Positions 12,001 through 22,140 of a stretch of DNA of 64,000 bases are shown here, one piece after another. Source of the DNA: Melitaea cinxia (taxonomy: Eukaryota > Arthropoda > Insecta > Lepidoptera > Nymphalidae). The stretch lies in the NCBI RefSeq assembly GCF_905220565.1, contig NC_059413.1:12873501-12937500 (forward strand). Reading direction: 5' to 3'. The stretch's first letter is position 1. Each line of letters begins with the position of its first letter. The notes below the pieces were generated by a model, which saw only the letters and a list, made by a program, of their open reading frames with translations, was not told the DNA's origin and made no database searches. Made by a program: the position numbers and the translations under genes.

Positions 12001-12421
12001 ACAGTATTATTTAGCTGTGATCTTCTGTAAGGTCGAGGTACTACCCCAGTCGGGCTGCTCCATATTTTGAGCAGGAAATTAAATTGACCAGTTGAAGTAA
12101 GCCAGCTTACTTCATTAAAATTTATCTTAATTCTGACACATGATCTGACACAATATCTGACTTTTTCTTGATAACTCTCACTTATGATGAATTCCTTTAT
12201 TCTCTCACCAGGGTGAATCCAACGTGGTGGAGTGCGCGTATATCAAATCAGACCTGACCGAGGCCACATACTTCGCAAACCCTGTCGTACTCGGCAAGAA
12301 CGGAGTTGAAAAGAACCTCGGCTTCGGTCAACTCAACGACTACGAGAAGAAACTCCTCAAGGCAGCCATCCCTGAACTCCAGAAGAACATCAAGACCGGT
12401 GAAGACTTTGCCAAGAAGTAA
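5967..12421 (+). CDS. Mdh2: Mitochondrial malate dehydrogenase (complete, six exons)
   Basis: Catalyses NAD-dependent interconversion of malate and oxaloacetate in the mitochondrial matrix. Exons: 5967-6044, 6149-6359, 9538-9734, 10937-11176, 11595-11687 and 12212-12421. Phases agree and give 342 aa, about the family length. Residues 1-26 (MLSRAIKPVASVAAQ...) are basic, Ser/Ala-rich and lack acidic residues, as in an import presequence. The NAD-binding GAAGGIG is at residues 35-41. VPRKPGMTR (R109, R115) and ITNPVNS fit substrate and cofactor binding. TTLDVVRA (D178) and GGHSG (H205) form the catalytic Asp-His pair. The presequence distinguishes it from cytosolic MDH. The 3.2-kb second intron is filled with repeats. 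Poly(A) signals lie at 12619 and 12774. Confidence 0.97.
6149..6359 (+). CDS. Mdh2: Mdh2 exon 2 (residues 27-97, NAD-binding fold)
   Basis: Starts after TTTGTAG with KNFKVVVAGAAGGIGQPLAL and ends DAIK plus one base before GTAATA. It holds the Rossmann glycine motif and LALYDIAP. Confidence 0.95.
6845..7030 (-). repeat. Family A repeat, diverged copy
   Basis: AGCTCTGGTCACCTTACCACAGGAACACAACACTGCTTGAAA matches the family at 4100-4385 on the opposite strand (segment positions about 6888-6930). It lies in Mdh2 intron 2. Confidence 0.6.
7110..7420 (+). repeat. Interspersed repeat shared with 26560-26790
   Basis: Both copies contain GGGCATAGGCC, ATCCACCACGC, GGATATATT and ACGGCTTAA-TGTGCTCCGAGGCACGGTG-type blocks. 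Apparent ORFs here are out-of-frame repeat translations, not genes. Confidence 0.6.
7921..8130 (+). mobile_element. Helitron-like non-autonomous element
   Basis: Runs from CTATCTAATATATAAAATTC to GTTTGCGGGGTCAGCTAGT. The same 3' half is at 31612-31755, and a longer relative is at 35684-36011. Confidence 0.65.
8419..8860 (+). mobile_element. Helitron-like element, 442 bp, copy 1
   Basis: Nearly base-for-base the same as 58665-59110, from TCTATACATATAATAAAATG to CGAAGCCGGGGCGCTAGT. The two copies differ by a few substitutions and small indels, so the family moved recently. Confidence 0.7.
9060..9310 (+). mobile_element. LINE 3' end with AATAAA-rich tail
   Basis: GTTGTCTGGAAGAAATGGCT, the small GCTAAATAGCC hairpin, CCGCCCATTGTACTT and an AATAAAGTATAAATAAATA tail form a 3'-end signature. 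It recurs in reverse at 23070-23190 and 31060-31210. I recall it from CR1/Jockey-group lepidopteran LINEs. Confidence 0.55.
9334..9530 (+). repeat. AACCGACTTC-family element, fragment
   Basis: Begins AACCGACTTCAAAAAGGAGG, the left end of the element at 49534-50289. The right end is missing; the copy stops just before Mdh2 exon 3. Confidence 0.6.
9538..9734 (+). CDS. Mdh2: Mdh2 exon 3 (residues 97-162)
   Basis: Acceptor TTATCAG; it completes a Gly codon, then reads ADVVVIPAGVPRKPGMTR and ends in phase 0 at EVLKK before GTATGT. Confidence 0.95.
9868..10165 (-). repeat. Family B repeat
   Basis: Reverse-complement copy of 4400-4665 and 40535-40865: TTCCCGTGAGTGTCGTACGA to GAGGCCTATGTCCAGCAGTG. 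Confidence 0.7.
10432..10710 (+). mobile_element. Helitron-like non-autonomous element
   Basis: Shares TTTTTACAATTTTTGTCTGT, CTGAAACGGCTGGACCGATTT and the CACGCGGACGAAGTCACGGG...GCTAGT end with 5340-5579. Confidence 0.65.
10937..11176 (+). CDS. Mdh2: Mdh2 exon 4 (residues 163-242, active site)
   Basis: Exactly 80 codons in phase 0 after TTTTCTAG. AGVYDANRILGVTTLDVVRA and IGGHSGVTIIPLLSQ carry the catalytic Asp and His. Confidence 0.96.
11595..11687 (+). CDS. Mdh2: Mdh2 exon 5 (residues 243-273)
   Basis: 31 codons, phase 0 at both ends: VVKAKAGGGSATLSMAYAGA to SVLRGLN. The KAGGGSATLSMAYA stretch is conserved in MDH. Too short to show up as a long open reading frame. Confidence 0.94.
11826..12085 (-). 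repeat. Family A repeat in Mdh2 intron 5
   Basis: Reverse copy of the family at 4100-4385, complete from AAACAAGCGTACGGCTCACC to CATATTTTGAGCAGGAAATT. Confidence 0.7.
12212..12421 (+). CDS. Mdh2: Mdh2 exon 6 (residues 274-342 and stop)
   Basis: Opens after TCTCACCAG with GESNVVECAYIKSDLTEATY, ends GEDFAKK and stops with TAA at 12419-12421. Confidence 0.95.
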   Translation, partial: GESNVVECAYIKSDLTEATYFANPVVLGKNGVEKNLGFGQLNDYEKKLLKAAIPELQKNIKTGEDFAKK

Positions 12422-12618
12422 AGCTTTACACCAGCTACGACCAGGTCGAAACAAAATGAGTCTTGTAGTGAATTAATTAAACATAGACAGCTGTATTTTT
12501 ACCTTTAAACGAACACTGTCGAACTGTTTGTAAGATAATTAAATGAATATATTAGTTGTAAGAATAAGTGAATTGTCTTCACAGCCTGGTTGACAACTCT
12601 TAGAGAATTGTCGTATGA

Positions 12619-12624
12619 ATAAAT
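12619..12624 (+). terminator. Mdh2: Mdh2 poly(A) signal (first of two)
   Basis: AATAAA about 200 nt after the stop codon. A second AATAAA at 12774-12779 is followed by a GT/T-rich stretch. Either could end the transcript. Confidence 0.55.
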
Positions 12625-12929
12625 TTTTCTTAGTTTTTTTTTTATGTTAAATCTTTGGTTATTGCATTTTAACGAATATTTATTGTTTTTTTTTTTTGTG
12701 ATACGTGTATTTTTTTTTTGTCACCGAGTGACTGCATTGTGCGATGTGTACCATTCAAAGATATTCAAGTTTAAATAAACAGATATTATCGTTTTGTTTT
12801 ATTATTTTTTTATTCATTTTCTACCACACAGAACGTTTTTGTGCCTTGTGCCACATAAAAGAATAGAAGGTAAAGAAGGATGTACTTAAGCGACTTTTTT
12901 TTAAAGTGATAACTTCTTTTTTTCTACTA

Positions 12930-14045
12930 CTACTGACTATTTCGCTCTGTTATTATACATATATGTTAATAAAATTACATGATAACACCTTAAGACACTA
13001 TCAATTGAACTTCATCGACCAATTTCTACAATTTTTTTGCCGAAATAGATTCTGGTTCTGTCAAAATAATCCAGTTTGTTGTACATTCTCCAACATTCGT
13101 ATAAAACAGTTTATTAGGAAAAAATTTGCGTCTTCTGGTTTCGTTCTTAACACATTCCATTAATATATGATTGGCATCCTCTACTACTCTACAAACTGAA
13201 CAATTAGGGTTTGGAGTTATACCCATCAAATGGCCAAATTTATTGAATGGAATATGTCCAGACCGCAACCGTAAAGCTGTGACAACGTCTTTTCTATTCA
13301 ATAACACTGTGTCTCCAAGGTACATTGGGCGGGTAAGGTTGTATGGTCAGGTACCAGATGCTTTTTCTTTCGACCTTTTATCAAAATATTCTCTCCACAA
13401 TTCCACCAATGCATTTATTTTTAACTATACGTAAACACTCGGAAAAAATAGGCTTAATAATCATTTCTATACCATCGCAAGCTCCATACTTCGCTAGAGT
13501 ATCCGCTATATCGTTACCTAATCGATCAATATGAGATTGGAATCCACTGCAATAAAACTGTTTTACACTGTTCTCTCAAACTACATATTTGTTTTAAAAT
13601 TCTGTATGCTATGGGAGTACTTCTAGCGTTAGATGTACATCGAGCTACATGTTGAAGAGCGCACTTAGTCTGAGAAAAAAACAAATTTGTCTTAATCAAT
13701 GGATAATACATATGATAACGCTTCAGAAACAGCCAATAACTCAGGGTGAATGAGAGAAATATTAGTACAAATTTTAAAGTAAATTGAAGCTAAAGATTCG
13801 GCATCAAAAAAACCTGCACCTATGTGTAGGCCATCCTTAGAACCGTCAGTAAAAATGTTGTAAAATCCGTTATACTGTTCGTTAAATAAGTTCTTACAGT
13901 GATTGTTTAAATATGATGTACTATAGTTTCTTTTAGGTTTATTAATATTCATTATATCTATTTTAATTGAATTTGCTATTTGAATATTGTTCGGCCACGT
14001 GTCAAGTGAGAAGAAATCCAAAGATTTACTTTTATTGACTTCAAC
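12930..14045 (-). mobile_element. Broken non-LTR retrotransposon: RNase H and C-terminal zinc region
   Basis: Minus-strand fragments in order: 13692-14021 with NIFTDGSKDGLHIGAGFF, an RNase H start motif (FTDGSK); 13526-13711, a continuation with stops; and 13026-13325 with LRSGHIPFNKFGHLMGI and CSVCRVVEDANHILMEC, a zinc-knuckle-like C-terminus. An RNase H after the RT is seen in the I/LOA/R1-related LINE groups. The RT is absent and the frame is broken, so this is a dead fragment. Confidence 0.7.
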
Positions 14046-14237
14046 ATTTTTTTAGAATATCGTAGACCTCTATTAACGACGGCTTACGCTTTCTTTTCCA
14101 CGAAATAACTAAATTTGGAGATATAAATTTGTCTAATATTTGTATGGGTTATAGATATCGATTTCAATAAAAAATTACCCGCTAAATGATAACAATAGTT
14201 TATTAAATATTATACATATTTACAAATCACAACTTAA

Positions 14238-15444
14238 GAGCCATTTCACAAAAATCGGTAACAATTCGCGAAATTGTAATATTTTGACGTCGTTAATCTC
14301 AGTGATGGATGCAATAATGTAATTTATATTCTTGAAATATAATAGAGCAACCTTTGTTGTAGTCCATATTCCGATCAGAATTTTGATTTATATTATGTGT
14401 ATAAAATTATTAACCTTTTCATCAGCCTCCTCCCTGGGTAAACGGTCGCAATGTATACTTTGAAGTCCTACTTTTCAATAACCTCTACGTTGAAACCATT
14501 TTAAAAAAATATCATAATATGTGGAATATAATTTTGTTGTCCACTATCATAGATTTTTATTCCATTTGTATCTCTATTAAACGAAAAAAAAATTTAAAGT
14601 TACGAATATTTTCCAAATAAGTACAATTTTAAAAGCGATATTTCTCTTAGAAAACTAAGAAATTTTAACGAACTATCTTCATCAAAGTAAACTTACATCA
14701 TTAAGGAATACAAAAAAAATAATTAAAAGATGTAATTATTTTTAATACATTTTATATTAAATAATAAAAAGATAGTATATATTGCTACGCATCAAGCCCG
14801 GTAAATCAGTCGAGCGCTAGCGCTCTTAGAGGTAAGGTCCACGCCAAATTCTGCGCAGCCGTCTCTTTCGCTCACACGCGCCAAGCGCCTGTTGTTATAG
14901 CGGATAAAACGCATTTGATATTTTCATAATAAAATATAAATAAAATAAACATATTACGAAAATGACTGTAAAATAATATAATGATAATTTCTGTAAACAA
15001 ATGTATAATTTAATTTTCTTTTCTCACATTATCAATACAAATAGGCATTTCAATCTGTTTGTCTTGTTATTTGTTAATTAATATGTTTGTCGGTGTCGAT
15101 GTCATTAAATGCTTTTTTATTCATATCGTAAATATAAGATTCATTCGTAAACTGAGAAAACTAAATCAATTTAAAAAAATTGTTTCATAAAATTGATTTT
15201 TTTAATTTTATTTTAAATTTATTGACTGTTGTTATATAACATACTTGAAATTTTTAACAAATTAATTATGTAAAAAACATTTTATACCATAGTTATAATT
15301 TTTATTATACATCAGAAAATGATCACGATGGTCTTTTGGTTGTCACACTATACGTACTAGCACAAAGATCGCGCGGCTCGTACGACTCGCGCGATGCGAC
15401 CAAATTTACCTAAACTTGCAGAGCGTAAAATTGTGAAATGGCTC
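14238..15444. mobile_element. TTAA-flanked inverted-repeat element, 1207 bp, non-autonomous
   Basis: The 14-bp ends GAGCCATTTCACAA (14238-14251) and TTGTGAAATGGCTC (15431-15444) are perfect inverted repeats. Both are flanked by TTAA (14234-14237 and 15445-15448), the target duplication used by piggyBac-type transposases. There is no long ORF inside. GC-rich patches sit at 14800-14895 and 15360-15400 in an AT-rich body. Assignment to piggyBac rests on the TTAA alone; the ends do not start with the usual CCC. Confidence 0.7.
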
Positions 15445-15479
15445 TTAAGAACTAAATATTTACAGATAGTTTTGGTATA

Positions 15480-15800
15480 AATCATGTCCGCGTGAAATTG
15501 TGCCAAGAATGCTGGCAGCATTTCCCCGTTGAATCACTATGCCGATTCTCTGGGCAAAAAATGCACCAGCCCTCTTGTCACCAGTGGAGCCAATAAGGCG
15601 AGGAGTTAAGTCATTTAATTTTTTTTAGCACTGCTACACCAAGGTCCAAGTGTTTCGACTGCAAACGGCACAACGATGTAATTTGGAATTAGTGACGTGA
15701 TTATTTGTGCCGTTTAGTCGTTTCAGCTTAATAAAATCTTCTGAAACAAAGAGGTTTTATACACAAATCTGATTCCATTACGTGAGACGGTGTACTCCTA
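15480..15800 (-). mobile_element. Retrotransposon ORF C-terminal remnant
   Basis: The minus strand reads YIVVPFAVETLGPWCSSAKK, then LLAPLVTRGLVHFLPRES in a shifted frame. It resembles a C-terminal stretch (VPFAVETLGPW...) that I recall from invertebrate LINE polyproteins. Frameshifts and stops make it a relic. Confidence 0.45.
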
Positions 15801-15914
15801 ATGTATCCACCAATTATTCGCAAAGCTCTGTTTTGCAACCTATCTTATTTAATCAAACTCAGCTACACTGCTATCGTTATAAACATAATTGTGTTTGCAG
15901 ACAAACGAAAAAAA

Positions 15915-16310
15915 AACCGACTTCAATTACATCGACAAGTAATACAACGTAGATCGACGAAAAAATAGTCAAGTAACAACGCGTTATCAAAGATTACTCA
16001 AAAAGTAGTTATCAGATCTCGATAAAATTTATATGTTTCGATTAAATTAAAAATTATCAAAATCGGTACACCCAGTAAAAAGTTATTGCGGATTTTCGAG
16101 AGTTTCCCTCAATTTCCCTGGGATCCCATCATCAGATCCTAGTTTCCTTATCATTGTACCAAACTAGGGATATCCCCTTTCCAACAAAAAAAGAATTATC
16201 CAAATCGGTATATCTAGTAGAAAGTTATGCGGTATAATACAACGTAGGTCGACGAAAAAAGCGTCAAGTAAAAACGCATTATTACATATAACTCGAAAAG
16301 CAGCAGTCGA
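15915..16310 (-). repeat. AACCGACTTC-family element, fragment
   Basis: Opens with AACCGACTTCAATTACATCG, the inverted right end of 49534-50289. It includes the GATCTGATGATGGGATCCCA block in reverse and is cut by the LINE fragment that follows. Confidence 0.6.
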
Positions 16311-16329
16311 AGAGCGGGGATAGAGAGGA

Positions 16330-17305
16330 GGTCAAAATTTACAGACCCATCTCTATCATTTTAGTTTTCGCTAAGGCCTTTGAATTACTCATCCGCCCTA
16401 TTATCACATGGCATTTCAAGCATCATGTAGCAGGGGAGCAACACGGATTTGTGAAGGCTCGTTCAACAACCATGAATCTTGTTTCCTTTGTTGAAGACAT
16501 TACTGAGGATCTTGATGATGGCAAATCCGTGGATGCAATATACACTGACCTCAGTAAGGCCTTCGACAAGGTTGATCATGTCGTTTTAACGAATAAACTA
16601 AAAAACACTGGCATAGAGGGACCACTGTTGGCTTGGTTCCAATCATACCTCACAAACAGAACATCGACTGTTGCTTCTTTTCGATTTGCCGCTCGTACAG
16701 GTGTACCTCAAAGTTCCCATTTAAGACATTTATTATTTAACATATTCATTCACGATATCAGTAGCTGTTTCACCAATTCGAATTGTTATTTATTTGCTAA
16801 CGATCTTAAGATATTTAGACCAATCTGTTCCAATGCTGATGCTTTACTTTTGCAGGGCGACTTACAACAAATTGCTATTATAGTGTCAAAGCAATGGCAT
16901 GGTCCTTAATACGGATAAGTGCCAGGCTATTTCTTTCTCGAGAAAAAACCACTTGTGAATCAAAGACGTCTCTACGATCTGTGTTTCTGCACAAGTTGGT
17001 GAATGGTGTCATTGACAGTTCCTTCTTATTAAATAAATTAAACTTTCATGCCCCTTCAAGAGCAGCAAGACCATCTTCATTTACTGCATTTATAGAAAAA
17101 TTCACCCGTACTCGTCAGGGACGCCATTCATCAATGAACAGGCTGATGATGAGTTTTAATTCGTTTTACAAATCGAATTGCAGAAAAAACATTGAAAAAA
17201 AGGTAAAACAATCCGATTTTAATGTTTCTATTGACATTCTTTCGAGTAACTTATCAATATTTAAATATATAATTGCTGATGATTTTTTTAATCGCCTAAC
17301 ATAGT
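16330..17305 (+). mobile_element. CR1/Jockey-group LINE fragment with dead reverse transcriptase
   Basis: 16451-16909 encodes RT blocks: VDAIYTDLSKAFDKVDHVVL, LLAWFQSYLTNR and GVPQSS. The catalytic block reads LFANDLKIF where LFADDLKIF is expected, so the second catalytic Asp is lost. The frame breaks at about 16905. 16970-17304 encodes the C-terminal tail (LHKLVNGVIDSSFLLNKLNF), joined after an internal deletion. Confidence 0.75.
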
Positions 17306-17328
17306 TCCTTAATGATTTCTTTATTCTC

Positions 17329-17331
<3 letters not shown>

Positions 17332-17362
<31 letters not shown>
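17332..17362. repeat. (TA)n microsatellite
   Basis: About 15 TA units directly after the LINE fragment. Confidence 0.9.
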
Positions 17363-17366
<4 letters not shown>

Positions 17367-17796
17367 TTTAATTTATGTAAATAGATTTTCAATTATCAAT
17401 TCTAGATTATACTATTTATTTATTTATTTATTTATTTATTCAGAAAACCAACAGCTTCTTATATACTATTCATATCATAAAGCATATTACAAAAAATCAA
17501 GCCAATAACAGGTTTCCCTAAAGTTAACAAATTGTGGAGATATCGTTGACAAAAAAGAAAACAACAGTCACAATCAGTACATTCCGATACACAAAAAAAG
17601 CTTATAAGAGATGCAGTTAACTTACACTTAACAATTCACATATATAACTCGAAAACCGATTTTAGATACTAGGTGTGGGCAATCAAGCTTACTATTTATT
17701 ATGTCATAGAGCAGACCCATATCCAAAAGAATACGTCTCTGCTCCAGCGAAAGCATTTCATGTTCCGCGCAACCATCTTCATAACTCTCACAAAAT

Positions 17797-19128
17797 TTAC
17801 GACACCGAAAGTTTAAATGTTTTATGAATTTTTTTTTGTATATGTTCTAGGCGGTTAAGATAAATGCGGTATTGAGGTGACCATATAGGGCTAGCATACT
17901 CTAAAATGCTCCGTACATAAGCAAAATAAACACACTTAATAGCTGATATATTTGTAAACGGTTTACACACGCGAAGAACAAATCCCAGGTTTTTATATGC
18001 TTTCATTACTATATTTTCTATATGATCTGATAGTATCATTTTTTGATCAAAGTAGACCCCCAAATCTCTCAAACTTTGTTTCCTGTTAATTTGTTCGCCA
18101 TTAAAATGATAGCTATATAGAATAGGCTTTTGTTTCCGCGTAAATGAGATGCATTCACACTTGCCAGCATTGACTGTTATATTATTATCTGTATAAAAGT
18201 TACATAAATTATTAAGGTCGCATTGCAACGATAAACAATCCTGTATGGTATTAATTACATAAAAAATCTTTTTGTCATCAGCGTACATAAGATAGTTACA
18301 ATGCTTCAAACTTGAACCAATATCAAACAAATATGCATTGTAGAATAGTGGTCCTAAATGTGAGCCCTGCGGAACACCTGTTGGAATTTTGACGTAATTT
18401 GAGCGATATCCAGCCATGACTACCGCCTGAGAACGATTAGTCAAATATGACTTTACCCACCGAAGTAAGTCCCCGTGGATACCCAGAATTTGTAATTTAT
18501 GTAACAGGATCACGTGATCCACACGATCAAAAGCCTTCTCAAAATCAGTGTAGATCACGTCAACCTGTCCCCCCCTGTCCATTTTTTCTAAAACAAAGCT
18601 TGAAAAACATGCTAAATTAGTAGTAGTGGAACGTCCTACCATAAAACCATGCTGCTCTAAGGGAATCGATTGAGACAGCGTACCATAGATAGAATTATAC
18701 ACGATTTTTTCGAGTAATTTTGCTGCAGTATTCAAAATCGAAATTTCTCTGTAGTTTTTAATATCCATACGCGATCCCTTTTTATGTACAGGTACTATAT
18801 GAGCACATTTCCATACGTTTGGGACGATACCCTCACGAAGAGAACGATTAAAAAGTATAGTTAACGGGAGAGCTAGTGATTTAGCACATCGTGACCAAAA
18901 TACCGCAGACAAGCCATCACTGCCAGCTCCCTTATTTATGTTTAAGGATTTTAGCATTTTTTTAGTAGTAATTAATGATGTTTGAGCACGAGAGACAATG
19001 TTATTAATACATAAGGGGTTCTCAGATGGGAGTAGATAGTTTTTAGAAGGCTTACCAAATACATTCTGAAAAAACCTACTAAATGCGTTACATATGTCCT
19101 GACCGTCCGTATATTCTACACCTTCCAA
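17797..19128 (-). pseudogene. LINE reverse transcriptase domain (ORF2, 3' part)
   Basis: Contains LNINKGAGSDGLSAVFWSRC, VPVHKKGSRMDIKNYREISI, QHGFMVGRSTTTNLACF, VIYTDFEKAFDRVDH, GVPQGSHLGPLFYNAYL and the catalytic LMYADDKKIF. The coding continues upstream of 19128 without an ATG (TFWTFVKATRGGSAYPKNF), so the start of this piece is not a real initiation site. Downstream, an extra A near 17828 ends the frame early; the true continuation RKFCESYEDGCAEHEMLSLE lies in the next frame. Confidence 0.85.
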
Positions 19129-19271
19129 ATTAAAATTCTTAGGATAAGCTGAACCACCCCTCGTAGCTTTTACAAAAGTCCAAAACGTTTTCGGATTATT
19201 TTTAATGTTAATTTCGCAATTCGACGTAAAGTTCTTAAAGCAATCTTTTTGTACGCGCCGTTCTCTTGATC

Positions 19272-20315
19272 TTAATAAAATTCATCGTAATCCAACCTAT
19301 TCCCATATTTTTTCCACCGTGAATGAGCTTTTGTCTTGTCTTTAATTATACGTATTAATGCAGGCGAATACCATTTGGGATAGCAGCGATTACCAGACTT
19401 ACGACTATATGGTACATACAAATCCACAGACCTATTAATAATTTTGTACATGACTTCAGTCGCTTCATCAATAGTACCTGTACTTAAGAGAGCGTGCCAG
19501 TCATGTTGTAGCAAGTATTTATTAATATCTTCATAATTCGCTTTTTTAAAGTTACGTATTAACGTAGGAGCTTCTCGTAAAGGAATGATATTTACGTCTA
19601 AAACGGTAAAACTAAATGAAGGGTGTGCACAGTCCTCTTTAAGGAGTGGCATCGATTCTGGTTTAACAATTACGGGTAGATTTGAAAAAACGAGATCTAA
19701 TGTATTCCCAGCGTGATTTTTAAGAAAGTTATATTGTTTAAATCCATAATAGCTTAAGTTTTGCACTAGTTCTAAGCCCGCTTCCTGGACTTCAGTTGCA
19801 CCCTTTTTTAATAATGAATAACTATTAGCATTCCACGACAGGCAAGGCAAATTAAAATCGCCTGCTAGTATATAATTATCATTAGGACAACGCTCAATTG
19901 ATGTTCTAAATATATTTGTAAATATTTTTAAATTTAATGAGATTTCACGCAAATCAGGAGGAACGTAAACAGCGCAAAAATGTAAGTCAAATTTAGAGGC
20001 GCAAGTACGGGACGGCACAGTAACCCATAATATTTCTGCATTTGCAAGCGACACGTCGAGGTTGTGAGCTTTAGCACAGAGTGAACGCCGTATTAATATT
20101 ACTACTCCTCCGCCGGTACACTTACCACTGGCCTTTAGGTCTCGGTCCGCCCTAAAAACATCATATCTATCATCACATAATTCGGTGTCAAAAATGCCGC
20201 CATGCAGCCAAGATTCCGTCAGTATTATTACGTCATAATTATTATTCAGAACACTTAGTCGCAGTTCATTACACTTAATTCTAAGACCTCGAACATTCTG
20301 GTAATAGATATTCAA
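19272..20315 (-). pseudogene. LINE apurinic-type endonuclease domain (ORF2, 5' part)
   Basis: Endonuclease blocks: YYQNVRGLR near the N-terminus, VIILTESWLHG, GGGVVILIRRSL, ILAGDFNLPCLSWN, and a C-terminal AYSRKSG-like linker. The N-terminal codon is TTG with no ATG upstream before a stop, so the original start is lost or lies in joined ORF1 sequence. A frameshift near 19275 separates it from the RT. Confidence 0.82.
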
Positions 20316-21223
20316 ATTTTTTAGTAGCCATTTATAACAGAAAAACTAAATATAGAAGTACAAGACATATAAAATAATCAGAATCGTTTACACACCCGAT
20401 ATATATCTCAAAATAATTGCTTAATTCAATTAATACAGCGTTGTTCCATAATTTTATATTAAACAGTAAAAATATATTAGATTACATTGACCAAACACTT
20501 TGAAATGACGGATGTCGTAGCTATCACAGAGGCATTCAAACGCATAAGAAATATGTAAAAACAAAGTAATTCGTTGACGACTGTGAACAAAAGCCAGAAA
20601 CACGATAAAGAAACTTGAAGGGTAGTGTGCAAAACATATAACAAGCCGGACTATCATGATACGTTCAGCAAAAAAGGTTGCGTTATTAGTAAGTTGTTGT
20701 AATTTCATTATTCCGTAATCAATGTAATGTAGGTGTATAATAAAATAAAAATAATAAGATCTAGTTTGGATGTATATAAATATTGTTTTGATGTATTTTA
20801 ATATAGTATTAATATAGATAAATAAAATATTTCGATAATGTATATTAATGAGGTAAGTACATATGATTTTTATATTACGTTTAATTATTATGTTAGAGTT
20901 AAAATAAATAACATATAAGCATATAGTAAATATTAAATATAAGTCAAACAGTGCAATTATGTACGCGTAGTTAAAGTTGCGATTTTGAATTTTGCGAGCA
21001 AAACGTCGCACCTGCATTAGTCGCATCACCAATGTATACAAAATGCAAGTCATTCCGGTCAAAGACTTAAGTTTATAAAATATCAAAGAATATGTATCAA
21101 TAGAGAGGCAACTTTGTAGTAACTGATTGCGACAAAAAATCATAACAATTAAGAACATTCTTAGTAATAGTATAAAAAATTGAATATATAAAAGGTTAAC
21201 ATAATAAGTAGTCTTACTAAACA

Positions 21224-22135
21224 TTAAACAATTCTTGCTTCTTCTTGCTTTATTTGTACAACAGGCGAGGTGTCGTTTCGTCTCACAAATATTCTTCCGT
21301 TTTTTGTCCAAACGTACTGGTAGCTCTTGTGATTTGCCGCCTCTCTGCATTTCTTAAATAAAATGTTATTGAACTGAGTAAGGTGCTCATTAACGTAAAC
21401 CCTGCTGGTATTACCGACTATACCAAGATCCTGATTCATTATATGTTTTTTTACGAATACCAGAAATTATATTTTCTTTTAGGAGACGAGATTTCATCTT
21501 AACTATAATATTTCTGGGGCGTCCCTGAACTTTGTTTTTGGGGGTAATACGGTTTACTTCTAGAATGTCATCAGAGTCGATTTTCACGCAGGCATGCTTT
21601 GCAATTGACAATTAAGTCTGGTAAATTCTCATTTCTTGTCTCAACGACACCGAAGACCTCCAGATTCAGAAGACGATCTCTTTGGTAGTTGGAGTTCAGC
21701 TCTATTTTTAATAGCTTGTGCTCATTCTCCAAAAATTTGATTCTAGATTCGAGGGATTCTATATTAATTTTATTATTTTCTAGTAACTCCACTTTTTTAT
21801 TTAGGTCATCGTATTGGTCACTATGGAACTGCACCGATTTTTCCAGATCTTCAACCTTTTCAATCGTTTCTTCTTGTTTCAACTTAAAAGATTGCATTGA
21901 CTTTTTAATCTCCTGCTATTCTAGACGAACACAACTTATTTCCGATTTCACTTCAGAGAAAGATGTGTTGAGTTTATCAAAATCAGTCTTTAGTACCGAT
22001 TCTAAGTACTTTTTGATTTGTGAGATGTTATTCTGGATTTCAGCTTTCCAAGTATCCAATTTATTTGCTATATTCGATGTTAGATGCTTCAGTTCCTCCG
22101 AATAGTCGTCATCGTGCTTACGCTTCCGAACTTTT
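21224..22135 (-). pseudogene. LINE ORF1 (coiled-coil nucleic-acid-binding protein), broken
   Basis: Three pieces read in order: 21920-22135 (KRKHDDDYSEELKHLTSNIA...), 21605-21918 (KLKQEETIEKVEDLEKSVQF, with coiled-coil heptads) and 21224-21611 (VNRITPKNKVQGRPRNIIVK, then VYVNEHLTQFNNILFKKCRE). A stop near 21918 and a frameshift near 21600 break it. The order of coiled coil followed by a basic C-terminal domain is typical of CR1/Jockey ORF1. Confidence 0.75.
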
Positions 22136-22140
22136 TTATT

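Larger units (their letters stand above)
17410..22140 (-). mobile_element. Nearly full-length CR1-like LINE, inactivated
   Basis: Read on the minus strand from 22140: ORF1 with a coiled coil, an AT-rich spacer of about 900 bp (20330-21224), an AP-endonuclease (19272-20315), a reverse transcriptase (17797-19128), a shifted C-terminal stretch, and a tail of repeated AAATA units (about 17410-17442). Damage includes an in-frame stop near 21918 and a frameshift near 21600 in ORF1, a frameshift near 19275 between endonuclease and RT, and an extra A in an A-run near 17828. The RT still has its YADD box, so the copy is probably young. CR1-like assignment is by domain order and RT style. Confidence 0.85.

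Noticed and set aside
16451..16909. Active reverse transcriptase
   Set aside because: The catalytic FADD box has become FAND and the frame is broken downstream.
20454..21350. 298-aa membrane protein ORF
   Set aside because: Lies in the LINE spacer and overlaps ORF1 in another frame; hydrophobicity follows from AT-rich codons. Kept only as a finding about the spacer.
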